From NCBI RefSeq assembly GCF_000144605.1, contig NC_014375.1, positions 992,001-1,056,000 on the forward strand: a stretch of DNA of 64,000 nucleotides. Reading direction: 5' to 3'. The number at the start of each line of letters is the position of its first letter. Position 1 is the stretch's first letter. The notes beneath the pieces were generated by a model, which searched no databases, was not told the DNA's origin, and worked only from the letters and a program-made list of their open reading frames with translations. Shown here one piece after another: positions 48,615 through 55,830 of this stretch. The position numbers were made by a program, and so were the translations under genes. This DNA comes from Brevundimonas subvibrioides ATCC 15264 (GTDB lineage: Bacteria > Pseudomonadota > Alphaproteobacteria > Caulobacterales > Caulobacteraceae).

Positions 48615-49937
48615 TCACGCGACACTCCTCAGGTCGGCCGCCCTGGCGTGGGCTTCCAGCCCTTCCAGCCGGGCCAGGCGTGCGGCGATGGGCCCGAGGC
48701 GTTCGGCTCCGGCCTCGGTCACGGTCTGGACCGACATGGAGGTCATGAAGCTGGCGGTGGTGATGCCGCCGAGCGTCCGCGCCCCGCCGTCGGTGGGCAG
48801 GACGTGGCTGGGGCCGGCGGCGTAGTCGCCGAGCGTCTCGGCGGCCCAGCGACCGACGAACACCGCTCCGGCGGCCCGGATGGAGGCGACCAGCGCCTCG
48901 GCGTCCTCGGCCTGGATCGCCAGGTGTTCGGGGCCATAGAGGTTGGACACCGCGCAGGCCTCGGCCATGTCGGACACGAGGATGGCGCGGGCTTCGGACA
49001 GGGAGGCGCGGGCGATGTCGGCGCGCGGCAGGGTGGTCAGCTGCTCTTCGACCTCGGCCAGGATGGCGTCGATCGTGGCGGCACGCTCGCAGACCAGGAT
49101 GACCTGGGCGTCGGCGTCGTGCTCGGCCTGGCTGAGCAGGTCGGCGGCAGCGATCTCGGGGTCGCAGAAGCGGTCGGCGATGACCAGCAGCTCCGACGGC
49201 CCGGCCGGCATGTCGACCGAGGGACCGTTCGGCAGGGCGGCGGCATAGCGTTTGGCCTCGGCGACATAGGCATTGCCCGGCCCGAACAGCTTGTCGCAGG
49301 CGGGGATCTCGCCGTCGTCCAGCACGGCGCCATAGGTCAGGGCCGCGATGGCCTGGGCTCCGCCGATCAGCCAGATCGCATCCAGGTTGGCTTCCGCCGC
49401 CGCCAGGATCATGGCGGGGTGGACGCTGCCGTCCTTCGCGGGCGGGGTGACCACGACCCGGGTCGTGACGCCCGCGACCTCGGCCGGGATGGCCTGCATG
49501 AGCAGCGACGAGAACAGGGGGGCCGTGCCGCCGGGGACGTAGATTCCCGCGGCACCGATGGGCCGCCAGACCAGTTTCGACTTCACGCCGGGCGTGGTCT
49601 CGACGAAGGCGGTGTCCTCGGGTTTGGTCGCCTGGTGGAAGACGCGGACGTTCTCGGCGGCCACTCTGAGCGCGCGGGTGTCGGCGGGGGGCAGGGCGTC
49701 ACGCGCGGCGGCGACGGCCTCTGGCGTGATGGCGATGCGGCGCGGCTTGAAGCCGTCGATCCGCTCGGCGAACTGGGTCACGGCCAGGCCGCCCGAGAGG
49801 GCGACCTGTTCGAAGATGCCGCTGACGACGTCCTGGACGTCGCGTTCGCTGCGGCGCGAGGGGCGGGCCAGGGCGTCGAACCGCCCCTGTCCGTCGAGGC
49901 TCGCCCAGTCGATGCGTTTGATGTCGAGCGTGGTCAT
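48615..49937 (-). CDS. hisD: Histidinol dehydrogenase
   Basis: HisD makes the last two oxidations to histidine with NAD+ and zinc. The 440-residue protein has GAAGIYVPGGTAPLFSSLLM, DKLFGPGNAYVAEAKRYAAA, VDMPAGPSELLVIADRFCDP, DLLSQAEHDADAQVILV, the catalytic Glu-His in NLYGPEHLAIQ and GPSHVLPTDGGARTLGGIT. The ATG at 49937 overlaps the hisG stop by one base. The gap to the next his gene (166 bp) is the only long one in the operon and contains the palindromic element. Confidence 0.97.
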   Translation of the reverse strand: MTTLDIKRIDWASLDGQGRFDALARPSRRSERDVQDVVSGIFEQVALSGGLAVTQFAERIDGFKPRRIAITPEAVAAARDALPPADTRALRVAAENVRVFHQATKPEDTAFVETTPGVKSKLVWRPIGAAGIYVPGGTAPLFSSLLMQAIPAEVAGVTTRVVVTPPAKDGSVHPAMILAAAEANLDAIWLIGGAQAIAALTYGAVLDDGEIPACDKLFGPGNAYVAEAKRYAAALPNGPSVDMPAGPSELLVIADRFCDPEIAAADLLSQAEHDADAQVILVCERAATIDAILAEVEEQLTTLPRADIARASLSEARAILVSDMAEACAVSNLYGPEHLAIQAEDAEALVASIRAAGAVFVGRWAAETLGDYAAGPSHVLPTDGGARTLGGITTASFMTSMSVQTVTEAGAERLGPIAARLARLEGLEAHARAADLRSVA

Positions 49938-50818
49938 CACATCATCTTCTCGATCGGCAGGACCAGGATGGCCGAGGCCCCGGCGGCCTTGAGCTTCTCC
50001 AGCGTCTCCCAGAAGACGGCTTCCTGACACACCGCGTGGACGGCGACCGCGTCGTCGCGGCCCATCAGGGGCATGACGGTGGGCGCGCCGGCTCCGGGCA
50101 GGATGGCGGTGATGGCGTCCAGCGCCGAACGGGGCGCGTTGAGCATGACGTATTTGGCGCCCTGCGAGGACACCACGCCGGCCATGCGCTCGATGATCGA
50201 CTCCAGCAGGTGCTGCAGGCCGGGCTCGGGCGCGACCGGCGACTGGATCAGGACGGCCTGGCTTTCGAACACGGTCTCCTTGGCGACCAGGCCGTTGGCC
50301 TCCAGCGTCGCGCCGGTGGACACGAGATCGCAGATGGCCGAGGCCAGCTTCAGGCGCGGGGCGACCTCGACCGCGCCGCGCATGACGACGATGTCGGCCC
50401 CGATGCCCTGCTCGTCCAGATAGCGACGCAGGATCTTGGGATAGGAGGTGGCGATGCGCAGACCCTGCAGCGAGGCCGGTCCGGCGTAGTCCAGCATCGG
50501 CGGGCAGGCGAGCTTCAGCGTGCATTTGCCGAAGCCCAGCGGCATGACGACGGACGCATTGGCCCCGCCGTTCTTGCCCTCTTCCAGCACGTTCTCGCCG
50601 ACGATGCCGAGGTCGCAGACGCCGTCCGCCACGAAGGTGGGGATGTCGTCGTCGCGGACCCGCAGCAGGTCGATCGGATAGTTCTCGACCTTGTAGAGCA
50701 GGTCGTTGGCGCCCTTGACGACGCGCAGGCCCGCATCGCGGACGAGGTCGAGGCTGCGGTCGGCCAGACGGCCGGATTTCTGCACGGCGATGCGAAGTCG
50801 CCCCTGAACGGTACTCAT
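49937..50818 (-). CDS. hisG: ATP phosphoribosyltransferase, long form
   Basis: HisG catalyses the first, feedback-regulated step of histidine synthesis. The 293-residue length is the long form with a C-terminal ACT-like regulatory domain, which does not need HisZ. LRIAVQKSGRLADRSLDLVR, ENYPIDLLRVRDDDIPTFVA, AICDLVSTGATLEANGLVAK and KLKAAGASAILVLPIEKMM are all very close to E. coli HisG. Many alphaproteobacteria instead carry the short HisG with HisZ, so this points to a gammaproteobacterial-type operon. It starts 10 bp after the regulator gene. Confidence 0.97.
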   Translation of the reverse strand: MSTVQGRLRIAVQKSGRLADRSLDLVRDAGLRVVKGANDLLYKVENYPIDLLRVRDDDIPTFVADGVCDLGIVGENVLEEGKNGGANASVVMPLGFGKCTLKLACPPMLDYAGPASLQGLRIATSYPKILRRYLDEQGIGADIVVMRGAVEVAPRLKLASAICDLVSTGATLEANGLVAKETVFESQAVLIQSPVAPEPGLQHLLESIIERMAGVVSSQGAKYVMLNAPRSALDAITAILPGAGAPTVMPLMGRDDAVAVHAVCQEAVFWETLEKLKAAGASAILVLPIEKMM

Positions 50819-50828
50819 GATGTGGGGC

Positions 50829-51149
50829 TCAGTCTTTCCGGGAAAGGCGGTCCAGCACCAGGCGATAGCCCTGATGCTGCATTTCGCGCAGGAAGCGCGC
50901 GACGCGGACGACGGTCGTGGGACTGGCCCCGGCCTCGATCGCGATCTCTCGATAGGATTTGGACTTCTGGTCCAGCAACCGGGCCACGGCCCAGCGCTCG
51001 GCGAAGGCCCGCAGTTCGGCGGGGGTGCAGAGGTCCGACAGGAAGGCGTCCATCTCCTCGCGCGTCTTCAGCGACAGGAAGGCGTCATACAGCGCCATCC
51101 GGTCGTCGGCGGCCTTGTTCACGGCCTTGCGGGAGAGGGTGTCGGTCAT
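50829..51149 (-). CDS. TrpR/YerC-family repressor, probable histidine-operon regulator
   Basis: A 106-residue protein with the TrpR-family helical fold: DRMALYDAFLSLKTREEMDA, FLSDLCTPAELRAFAERWAV, then the HTH YREIAIEAGASPTTVVRVAR. It belongs to the YerC/YecD branch, whose members next to his genes are predicted histidine regulators (HisR). It is the first gene of the his operon, 10 bp before hisG. A perfect inverted repeat overlapping the putative promoter lies just upstream of its start. Autorepression with histidine or a related co-repressor is a reasonable inference. The start at 51149 is chosen because longer versions would run through the operator. Confidence 0.88.
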   Translation of the reverse strand: MTDTLSRKAVNKAADDRMALYDAFLSLKTREEMDAFLSDLCTPAELRAFAERWAVARLLDQKSKSYREIAIEAGASPTTVVRVARFLREMQHQGYRLVLDRLSRKD

Positions 51150-51155
51150 TGAGTG

Positions 51156-51188
51156 CGTTCCACTATGCTGTAACAGTGGAACGGTCAA
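51156..51188 (-). promoter_or_regulatory. Probable his-operon promoter and operator
   Basis: Perfect 9-bp arms CGTTCCACT (51156-51164) and AGTGGAACG (51175-51183) are separated by 10 bp. On the minus strand TTGACC (51183-51188) is a good -35, and CATAGT about 15 bp downstream is a possible -10 inside the palindrome. A repressor bound here would exclude RNA polymerase. It sits 6 bp from the regulator's start codon, so the leader would be short. Confidence 0.7.
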
Positions 51189-51206
51189 GGGGTTGCGTGC
51201 CGGACG

Positions 51207-53513
51207 TCAGGCCGCCTTCACCTCTTCGACGGCCGGCTGACCCAGGCGTTCGATCAGACCGGCCATCGGCAGGGCCCTGGCGATGAAATAGCCCTGGGCG
51301 GTGTCGCAGCCCATGCCGCGGAGGAGGGCCAGCGCCGTCGCGGTCTCGACCCCCTCAGCGGTGACCTTCAGGCCCAGGCTGTGGGCCAGGTCGATGGTCG
51401 ACTTGACCAGCAGGGCGTCGCGCGCGCTCTCGTCCAGGGTCAGGATGAAGGCCTTGTCGATCTTCAACTCGTCGGCGCGGATCTGTTTCAGATAGGACAG
51501 CGACGACAGGCCCGAGCCGTAGTCGTCGATCGAGACGCGGATCCCTGCGGCCGAGAACCGGTCGACGATGCCCAGCGCCATGGCGGGGTTGTCGATGACG
51601 GCCGTCTCCGTGATCTCGAAGATCATGTCGGCCCCCGCCCGCGCGACCTCCGCCAGGGCATGGTCGGCGAAGCTCTCGTCGGTCAGCAGCCGGCCGGAGA
51701 TGTTGACCGACATGGTCAGGGCGTGTCCGGCGGCCGCCAGGGTCTTCTGGTCGGCGATGGCGCGACGCAGGCCCCATTCGGTCAGTTCGCGGATCTGGCC
51801 CGTCTCTTCGGCCATGGTGATGAACAGGTCCGGGGAGACGAAGCCGCGACGCGGGTGGTTCCAGCGCATCAGGCCCTCGACGCCGGTGATGGCGTTGGCC
51901 CGCAGGTCGAACTTGGGCTGATAGGCCATCCAGACCTGGTCGCTCTCCAGCGCGCCCATCAGGTCGCTGATGAGGCTGAGGTTCCCGACCGGGTCGCCAT
52001 AGGCCGTCGCGTCGAAGCGGGCGGCCTTGCGGTGTCCGTCGCGGGCCTGGTCCAGGGCGATAGCGGCGCGGTCGATGAGGGAGTCCACGCCGCCCGTGAC
52101 GTCCACGGCGCTGGCGACCCCGGCGCGCAGGGTCGCGTCCACGGTCGCCCCGATGAGTTTGACCGGCCGGTCCGCGACGGCGCAGAGCCGCTCGGCCAGA
52201 GCCAGGGCCTCGGCGGCATCGGCGGCGGTCAGGACCATGCCGACGACCCCGGCGGAGACCCGCGCGACCTTCACGCCGCCGGCGGTCTCGGTGATGCGGG
52301 TCGCCAGCGCCGACAGCAGCTGGCCCATGGCGTCGTAGCCGATGGCGTTGCGGACGATGGGGAACCGGTCGATGCCGAGCACCACGACAAAGCCGTCCGT
52401 ATGGACGGCGACCTGCTGTTCCAGCCAGAGGCGGTTAGGCAGGCCCGTCTCCTGTTCGTGCAGGGCCATGTGGGTCAGGCGCGCTTCCCGGTCCCGGATG
52501 TCCCCGGCCATGGCGTTGAAGCTCTGTGCCAGCCGTCCGATCTCGTCGGGCGACGAGACGGTCACCTCGGCGTGCTCGCCGGCCTGCAGCCGGTGCACGG
52601 CCTGGTCCAGATCGGTGATGGGACGGGTCAGGCCGCGCGACAGGAACCAGGTGCCGCCCAGCAGCAGGCCGAACCCCGCCAGGGCGATGGCGCCGAGGGC
52701 CCAGAACATCGGCGCATAGGGGCGGAGCGCGCGCGCCATCGGATAGCTGAGGGTGAGGACGGCGGGGGCGTCGGCATCGAAGCTGGGCAGGGGCTTGGCC
52801 AGGACCATGGCTTCGCCCTCGTCCAGCCGGGCCTCGATCGGGCGGCCGCGGGGGGTGGTCAGGGCCTGGTCGATCGCGCCGTCTAGGGCGCTGGTCGGCC
52901 CGGCCATGTCGCGCCAGCCGGCGTTTGAGGAGGTGAGCACCGAAGCCGTCAGGGGAATGGCGGACAGGGTCTCCAGCTTGCGCATCTGGGCCTGGTCCAG
53001 GCGCTCGACGAAGACGACCCAGCCGATCAGGACCGGGGCCATGATCGGCGCGGCCACGGCCTGGTAGGGCTGGCCGTCGACGGTCAGCACCCCGGCCTCG
53101 ATGCCGCCGGCGTTGAGGCCTTGCCACAGGGTGTCGGTGGCCGCCTCATCGAGCGTCAGGCCCGCGCCGGTGGCATAGCCGTCGACGCCCAGGATCAGGG
53201 CTCCATCCACCTGCTGGCGGGCGCGGAGATTGTCGAGGGCGGACCGGACCGTCGGCTCGTCCTCGGTGGCCACGGCTTCGCGGAATCCGAAATCCTGGGC
53301 CAGGACCGAGGCCCCCTGGTGCAGCTGGGCCGAGCGCGATTCCCACAGCTGGCCGTAGACGGCGCCCGATGCGGTGAGCTCGTCGCGGACCAGGCCGCGC
53401 GCGCTGCCCGTGATCGCCGTGAACACCGCGGTCGCCACCAGGATCAGGGCGATGCCGAACAGACCGGCATACAGCACCGTCATGCGGGTGCGCAGGGTGC
53501 GGAACCTCAGCAC
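51207..53513 (-). CDS. Membrane sensor with HAMP, degenerate GGDEF and EAL domains (c-di-GMP phosphodiesterase)
   Basis: A 768-residue protein starting with GTG. Helix 1 (TVLYAGLFGIALILVATAVF) and helix 2 near residue 275 bracket a ~230-residue periplasmic sensor region. HAMP follows (RPITDLDQAVHRLQAGEHAE). The GGDEF domain is degenerate: the signature site reads VARVSAGVVGMVL. The EAL domain looks active: VEGLMRWNHPRRGF (EGL for EAL), MSVNISGRLL, IFEITETAVI, SIDDYGSGLSSLSYLKQI, ELKIDKAFI, TAEGVE and AQGYF are all kept. It should degrade c-di-GMP in response to an envelope signal. The cupredoxin gene ends 1 bp upstream, so the two are cotranscribed. Confidence 0.92.
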   Translation of the reverse strand: MLRFRTLRTRMTVLYAGLFGIALILVATAVFTAITGSARGLVRDELTASGAVYGQLWESRSAQLHQGASVLAQDFGFREAVATEDEPTVRSALDNLRARQQVDGALILGVDGYATGAGLTLDEAATDTLWQGLNAGGIEAGVLTVDGQPYQAVAAPIMAPVLIGWVVFVERLDQAQMRKLETLSAIPLTASVLTSSNAGWRDMAGPTSALDGAIDQALTTPRGRPIEARLDEGEAMVLAKPLPSFDADAPAVLTLSYPMARALRPYAPMFWALGAIALAGFGLLLGGTWFLSRGLTRPITDLDQAVHRLQAGEHAEVTVSSPDEIGRLAQSFNAMAGDIRDREARLTHMALHEQETGLPNRLWLEQQVAVHTDGFVVVLGIDRFPIVRNAIGYDAMGQLLSALATRITETAGGVKVARVSAGVVGMVLTAADAAEALALAERLCAVADRPVKLIGATVDATLRAGVASAVDVTGGVDSLIDRAAIALDQARDGHRKAARFDATAYGDPVGNLSLISDLMGALESDQVWMAYQPKFDLRANAITGVEGLMRWNHPRRGFVSPDLFITMAEETGQIRELTEWGLRRAIADQKTLAAAGHALTMSVNISGRLLTDESFADHALAEVARAGADMIFEITETAVIDNPAMALGIVDRFSAAGIRVSIDDYGSGLSSLSYLKQIRADELKIDKAFILTLDESARDALLVKSTIDLAHSLGLKVTAEGVETATALALLRGMGCDTAQGYFIARALPMAGLIERLGQPAVEEVKAA

Positions 53514-53514
53514 G

Positions 53515-54135
53515 TCAGCGCACCGCCGCCCGGCCGGAGAAGTCGCCGGCGATGGTGTGACGTCCCGCGCCGGCGCCGATGGTCACCGGATAGGCCGTCT
53601 CGTTGCCGCGCACGTTGAGCTGGGGGTGCCAGACCCGCAGCGAGGCGGCCCCCGCCGGGATGGCCGGGATGGTGACATTGCCGCTGGCGTCGGTCTTGCC
53701 GGCCCAGGGCGTGTCGACGACGCGGACGAAGGCCAGCATCTGGTCGTGGATGTTGCAGCCGAGGGCCGCGACGCCGGCGGTGGTGAAGGTGTGGCTGCGT
53801 GTCTGGTCCTGGCCGAAAAGCTCGATCTCGAACCGGTTGCCGCGCGAGAAGGAGTAGACGTGGTGGCGGACCCGATCGAGGTTGGGGAAAGAGACCGTTG
53901 CGCCCACCGGTGCGATCAGGACGTAGGGCTGGAACTGGACGTTCTGCTGGACGACGCGGAGCGGCCAGGAGAAGCGGATCGGTCCGGACGGGACGCCGGC
54001 GTTGGGTCGGACGGTCACGACCGCATCACGCACCGGCTGACCGGCGGCATTTCGGACGCTGATGGTCAGATCTCCTGCGAACGCTGTTCCATGAACGGAA
54101 ATAACGAATAGCAGGGCAAAAAGTATAGAGCGCAT
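53515..54135 (-). CDS. Secreted cupredoxin-like (methylamine-utilisation type) protein
   Basis: A 206-residue periplasmic protein. The signal peptide is MRSILFALLFVISVHGTAFA. The mature part has a beta-sandwich with NLDRVRHHVYSFSRGNRFEI and GVAALGCNIHDQMLAFVRVV. His in HHVY plus the Cys, His and Met in CNIHDQM form the usual ligand set of a type 1 copper site. After the cupredoxin core, AGKTDASGNVTIPAIPAGAA resembles a carboxypeptidase-regulatory-like fold. It lies 1 bp upstream of the EAL gene and is divergent from the DUF3034/haemoglobin pair, which suggests an electron-transfer or sensor-partner role. Confidence 0.85.
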   Translation of the reverse strand: MRSILFALLFVISVHGTAFAGDLTISVRNAAGQPVRDAVVTVRPNAGVPSGPIRFSWPLRVVQQNVQFQPYVLIAPVGATVSFPNLDRVRHHVYSFSRGNRFEIELFGQDQTRSHTFTTAGVAALGCNIHDQMLAFVRVVDTPWAGKTDASGNVTIPAIPAGAASLRVWHPQLNVRGNETAYPVTIGAGAGRHTIAGDFSGRAAVR

Positions 54136-54331
54136 CAATGCTCTCTAAGCAGCGGTCCGTGAAATCGAAGTAAACGGTCACGCAACCAGAGATGGTAGGC
54201 GGTTTTCAAGTAGCGTTGATGTCCTGTAACCGCCAACGCATGCGCTTAACTCGAAATCCAATCATTTTTATTCGCGGTTAACCCTGTCCGCCCTAGCAGC
54301 GCCCGGCAGTATGCACTGCCGGAGGTTCGTC
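54136..54331. promoter_or_regulatory. Divergent promoter region of the cupredoxin-EAL and DUF3034-haemoglobin units
   Basis: 196 bp with higher AT content than its surroundings. It contains the inverted pair GGCGGTT (54198-54204) and AACCGCC (54228-54234), and the palindrome GGTTAACC (54276-54283). Either could be a regulator site. No definite promoter hexamers were chosen. Confidence 0.4.
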
Positions 54332-55237
54332 GTGTCTCGATCGTGGGTTTGGCTGGCCGGTGCCGCGGTCGGGAGCGCGCTTTGGTGCGTGTCTTGCCCG
54401 GCGTCTGCCCAGGCGTTCGACTGGGTCCCCGAGAGCCGGACCGGCGGGAAGCTGCTGCTGACCGGCGGCGTCTCCACCCTCGAGGGCTCGGGCGGCGGGG
54501 GCATGGCGACCTGGGCGACCACGACCGGATACGGGGCCGAGGACGGCATCGGCGGCAATGTGCACGCCACCTGGGTCAACCTGCCGGACTATGAACTGCG
54601 ATCCTGGGGCGCGGCCGTGGGGCTGTGGGACCGGGTCGAGCTGTCCGTCGCCCGGCAGGAGTTCGACACCGGCGACACGGGCGCGGCGCTCGGTCTGGGG
54701 CAGGGATTCACCTTCACCCAGGACATCGTAGGTGTGAAGGTCCGGCTGCTGGGCGACGCCGTCTATGACCAGGCCGGCTGGATGCCCCAGGTCGCGGTGG
54801 GGCTGCAGCACAAGACCAACGACCAGGGCGCGATCATCACGGCCGTCGGCGGCAAGGACGACGAGGGCACCGAAGCCTATGTCGCCGCCACAAAGCTGTT
54901 TCTGGCGCAGTCGCTGCTGGTGTCCGGCACCGTGCGCTGGACCGATGCCAACCAGACCGGCCTGCTGGGCTTCGGCGGCGACCGCAACGACGACCTGGAG
55001 CCGCAGTTCGAGGGTTCGGTCGGCTATCTGCTGAGCCGCAACCTCGTGGTCGGGGCCGAAGTCCGCACCAAGCCGGACAACCTGGGTTTCGCCGGCGAGG
55101 ACGACTGGCTGGACGTCTATGCGGCCTGGGCCATCAACAAGCATCTGTCGGTCACGGCCGCCTGGGTCGACCTGGGTTCCATCGCCACCTTCGAGAACCA
55201 GCGTGGCCTCTATCTGTCGCTCCAAGCGGGGTTCTGA
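54332..55237 (+). CDS. DUF3034 family outer-membrane protein
   Basis: A 301-residue exported protein. GTG 54332 is chosen because GGAGG lies 6 bp upstream; the ATG at 54311 has no SD. The signal peptide runs MSRSWVWLAGAAVGSALWCV to SAQA. The mature sequence has alternating amphipathic strands such as YELRSWGAAVGLWDRVELSV and GVKVRLLGDAVYDQAGWMPQ. It ends in YLSLQAGF, with the C-terminal phenylalanine typical of outer-membrane barrels. DUF3034 has no known function. The truncated haemoglobin gene follows after 3 bp. Confidence 0.82.
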   Translation: MSRSWVWLAGAAVGSALWCVSCPASAQAFDWVPESRTGGKLLLTGGVSTLEGSGGGGMATWATTTGYGAEDGIGGNVHATWVNLPDYELRSWGAAVGLWDRVELSVARQEFDTGDTGAALGLGQGFTFTQDIVGVKVRLLGDAVYDQAGWMPQVAVGLQHKTNDQGAIITAVGGKDDEGTEAYVAATKLFLAQSLLVSGTVRWTDANQTGLLGFGGDRNDDLEPQFEGSVGYLLSRNLVVGAEVRTKPDNLGFAGEDDWLDVYAAWAINKHLSVTAAWVDLGSIATFENQRGLYLSLQAGF

Positions 55238-55240
55238 ATC

Positions 55241-55774
55241 ATGCGCCTGTTCCTGATCGCCGCTGCGCTCGCCACACTAAACACGCCCGCCTTCGCCCAG
55301 GACGCCGACGCGCCGCTGGAGCTGCCCCCGGTCGTCATGTCGACGGAGCACCCGGGCGAGATCGCGGTCGACGCCTATGAGCGCTCCGATGCCAACGCCG
55401 GGGCGACCCCGTTTCAGGGCACGGCCATGTGGGAGGCGTTCCACGGCGAGGCGGGCGTGTCGCGGATCGTCGACGCCTTCGTGGCCCGCAACGTGGCGGA
55501 CCCCCGCATCGCGGGCACGTTCGTCAGCCACGATCTGATCCGCCTGCGCCGGACCCTGAAGGAACAGTTCGGCTACATCCTCGGCGGTCCGGTCACCTAT
55601 TCCGGCCGCGACATGGAAAGCAGCCACCGCGATCTGGGACTGCAGGCCGCCGACATGGGCGCGCTGGTCGAGAACCTGCAGGCGGCCATGCAGGCCGAGG
55701 GCATCAGCTTCCCGGCCCAGAACCGGTTCCTCGCCAAACTGGCCCCGATGAAGCCGGACGTCGTCACGAGGTAA
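55241..55774 (+). CDS. Secreted group 1 truncated haemoglobin
   Basis: A 177-residue protein with a signal peptide (MRLFLIAAALATLNTPAFAQ). After a linker, the globin domain spans about residues 60-175: WEAFHGEAGVSRIVDAFVAR, RIAGTFVSHDLIRLRRTLKE, QFGYILGGPVTYSGRDMESS and HRDLGLQAADMGALVENLQA, in which the His of SSHRDLGL is the proximal haem ligand. Truncated haemoglobins bind O2 or NO. Export is unusual and points to periplasmic sensing or detoxification. It lies 3 bp after the DUF3034 gene and opposite a cupredoxin-EAL unit. Confidence 0.87.
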   Translation: MRLFLIAAALATLNTPAFAQDADAPLELPPVVMSTEHPGEIAVDAYERSDANAGATPFQGTAMWEAFHGEAGVSRIVDAFVARNVADPRIAGTFVSHDLIRLRRTLKEQFGYILGGPVTYSGRDMESSHRDLGLQAADMGALVENLQAAMQAEGISFPAQNRFLAKLAPMKPDVVTR

Positions 55775-55830
55775 ACAGCCTCTTAACCCCGTTCCTGCGA
55801 CACTGACCGCCAGTTCGTCCGGAGCCGTCG

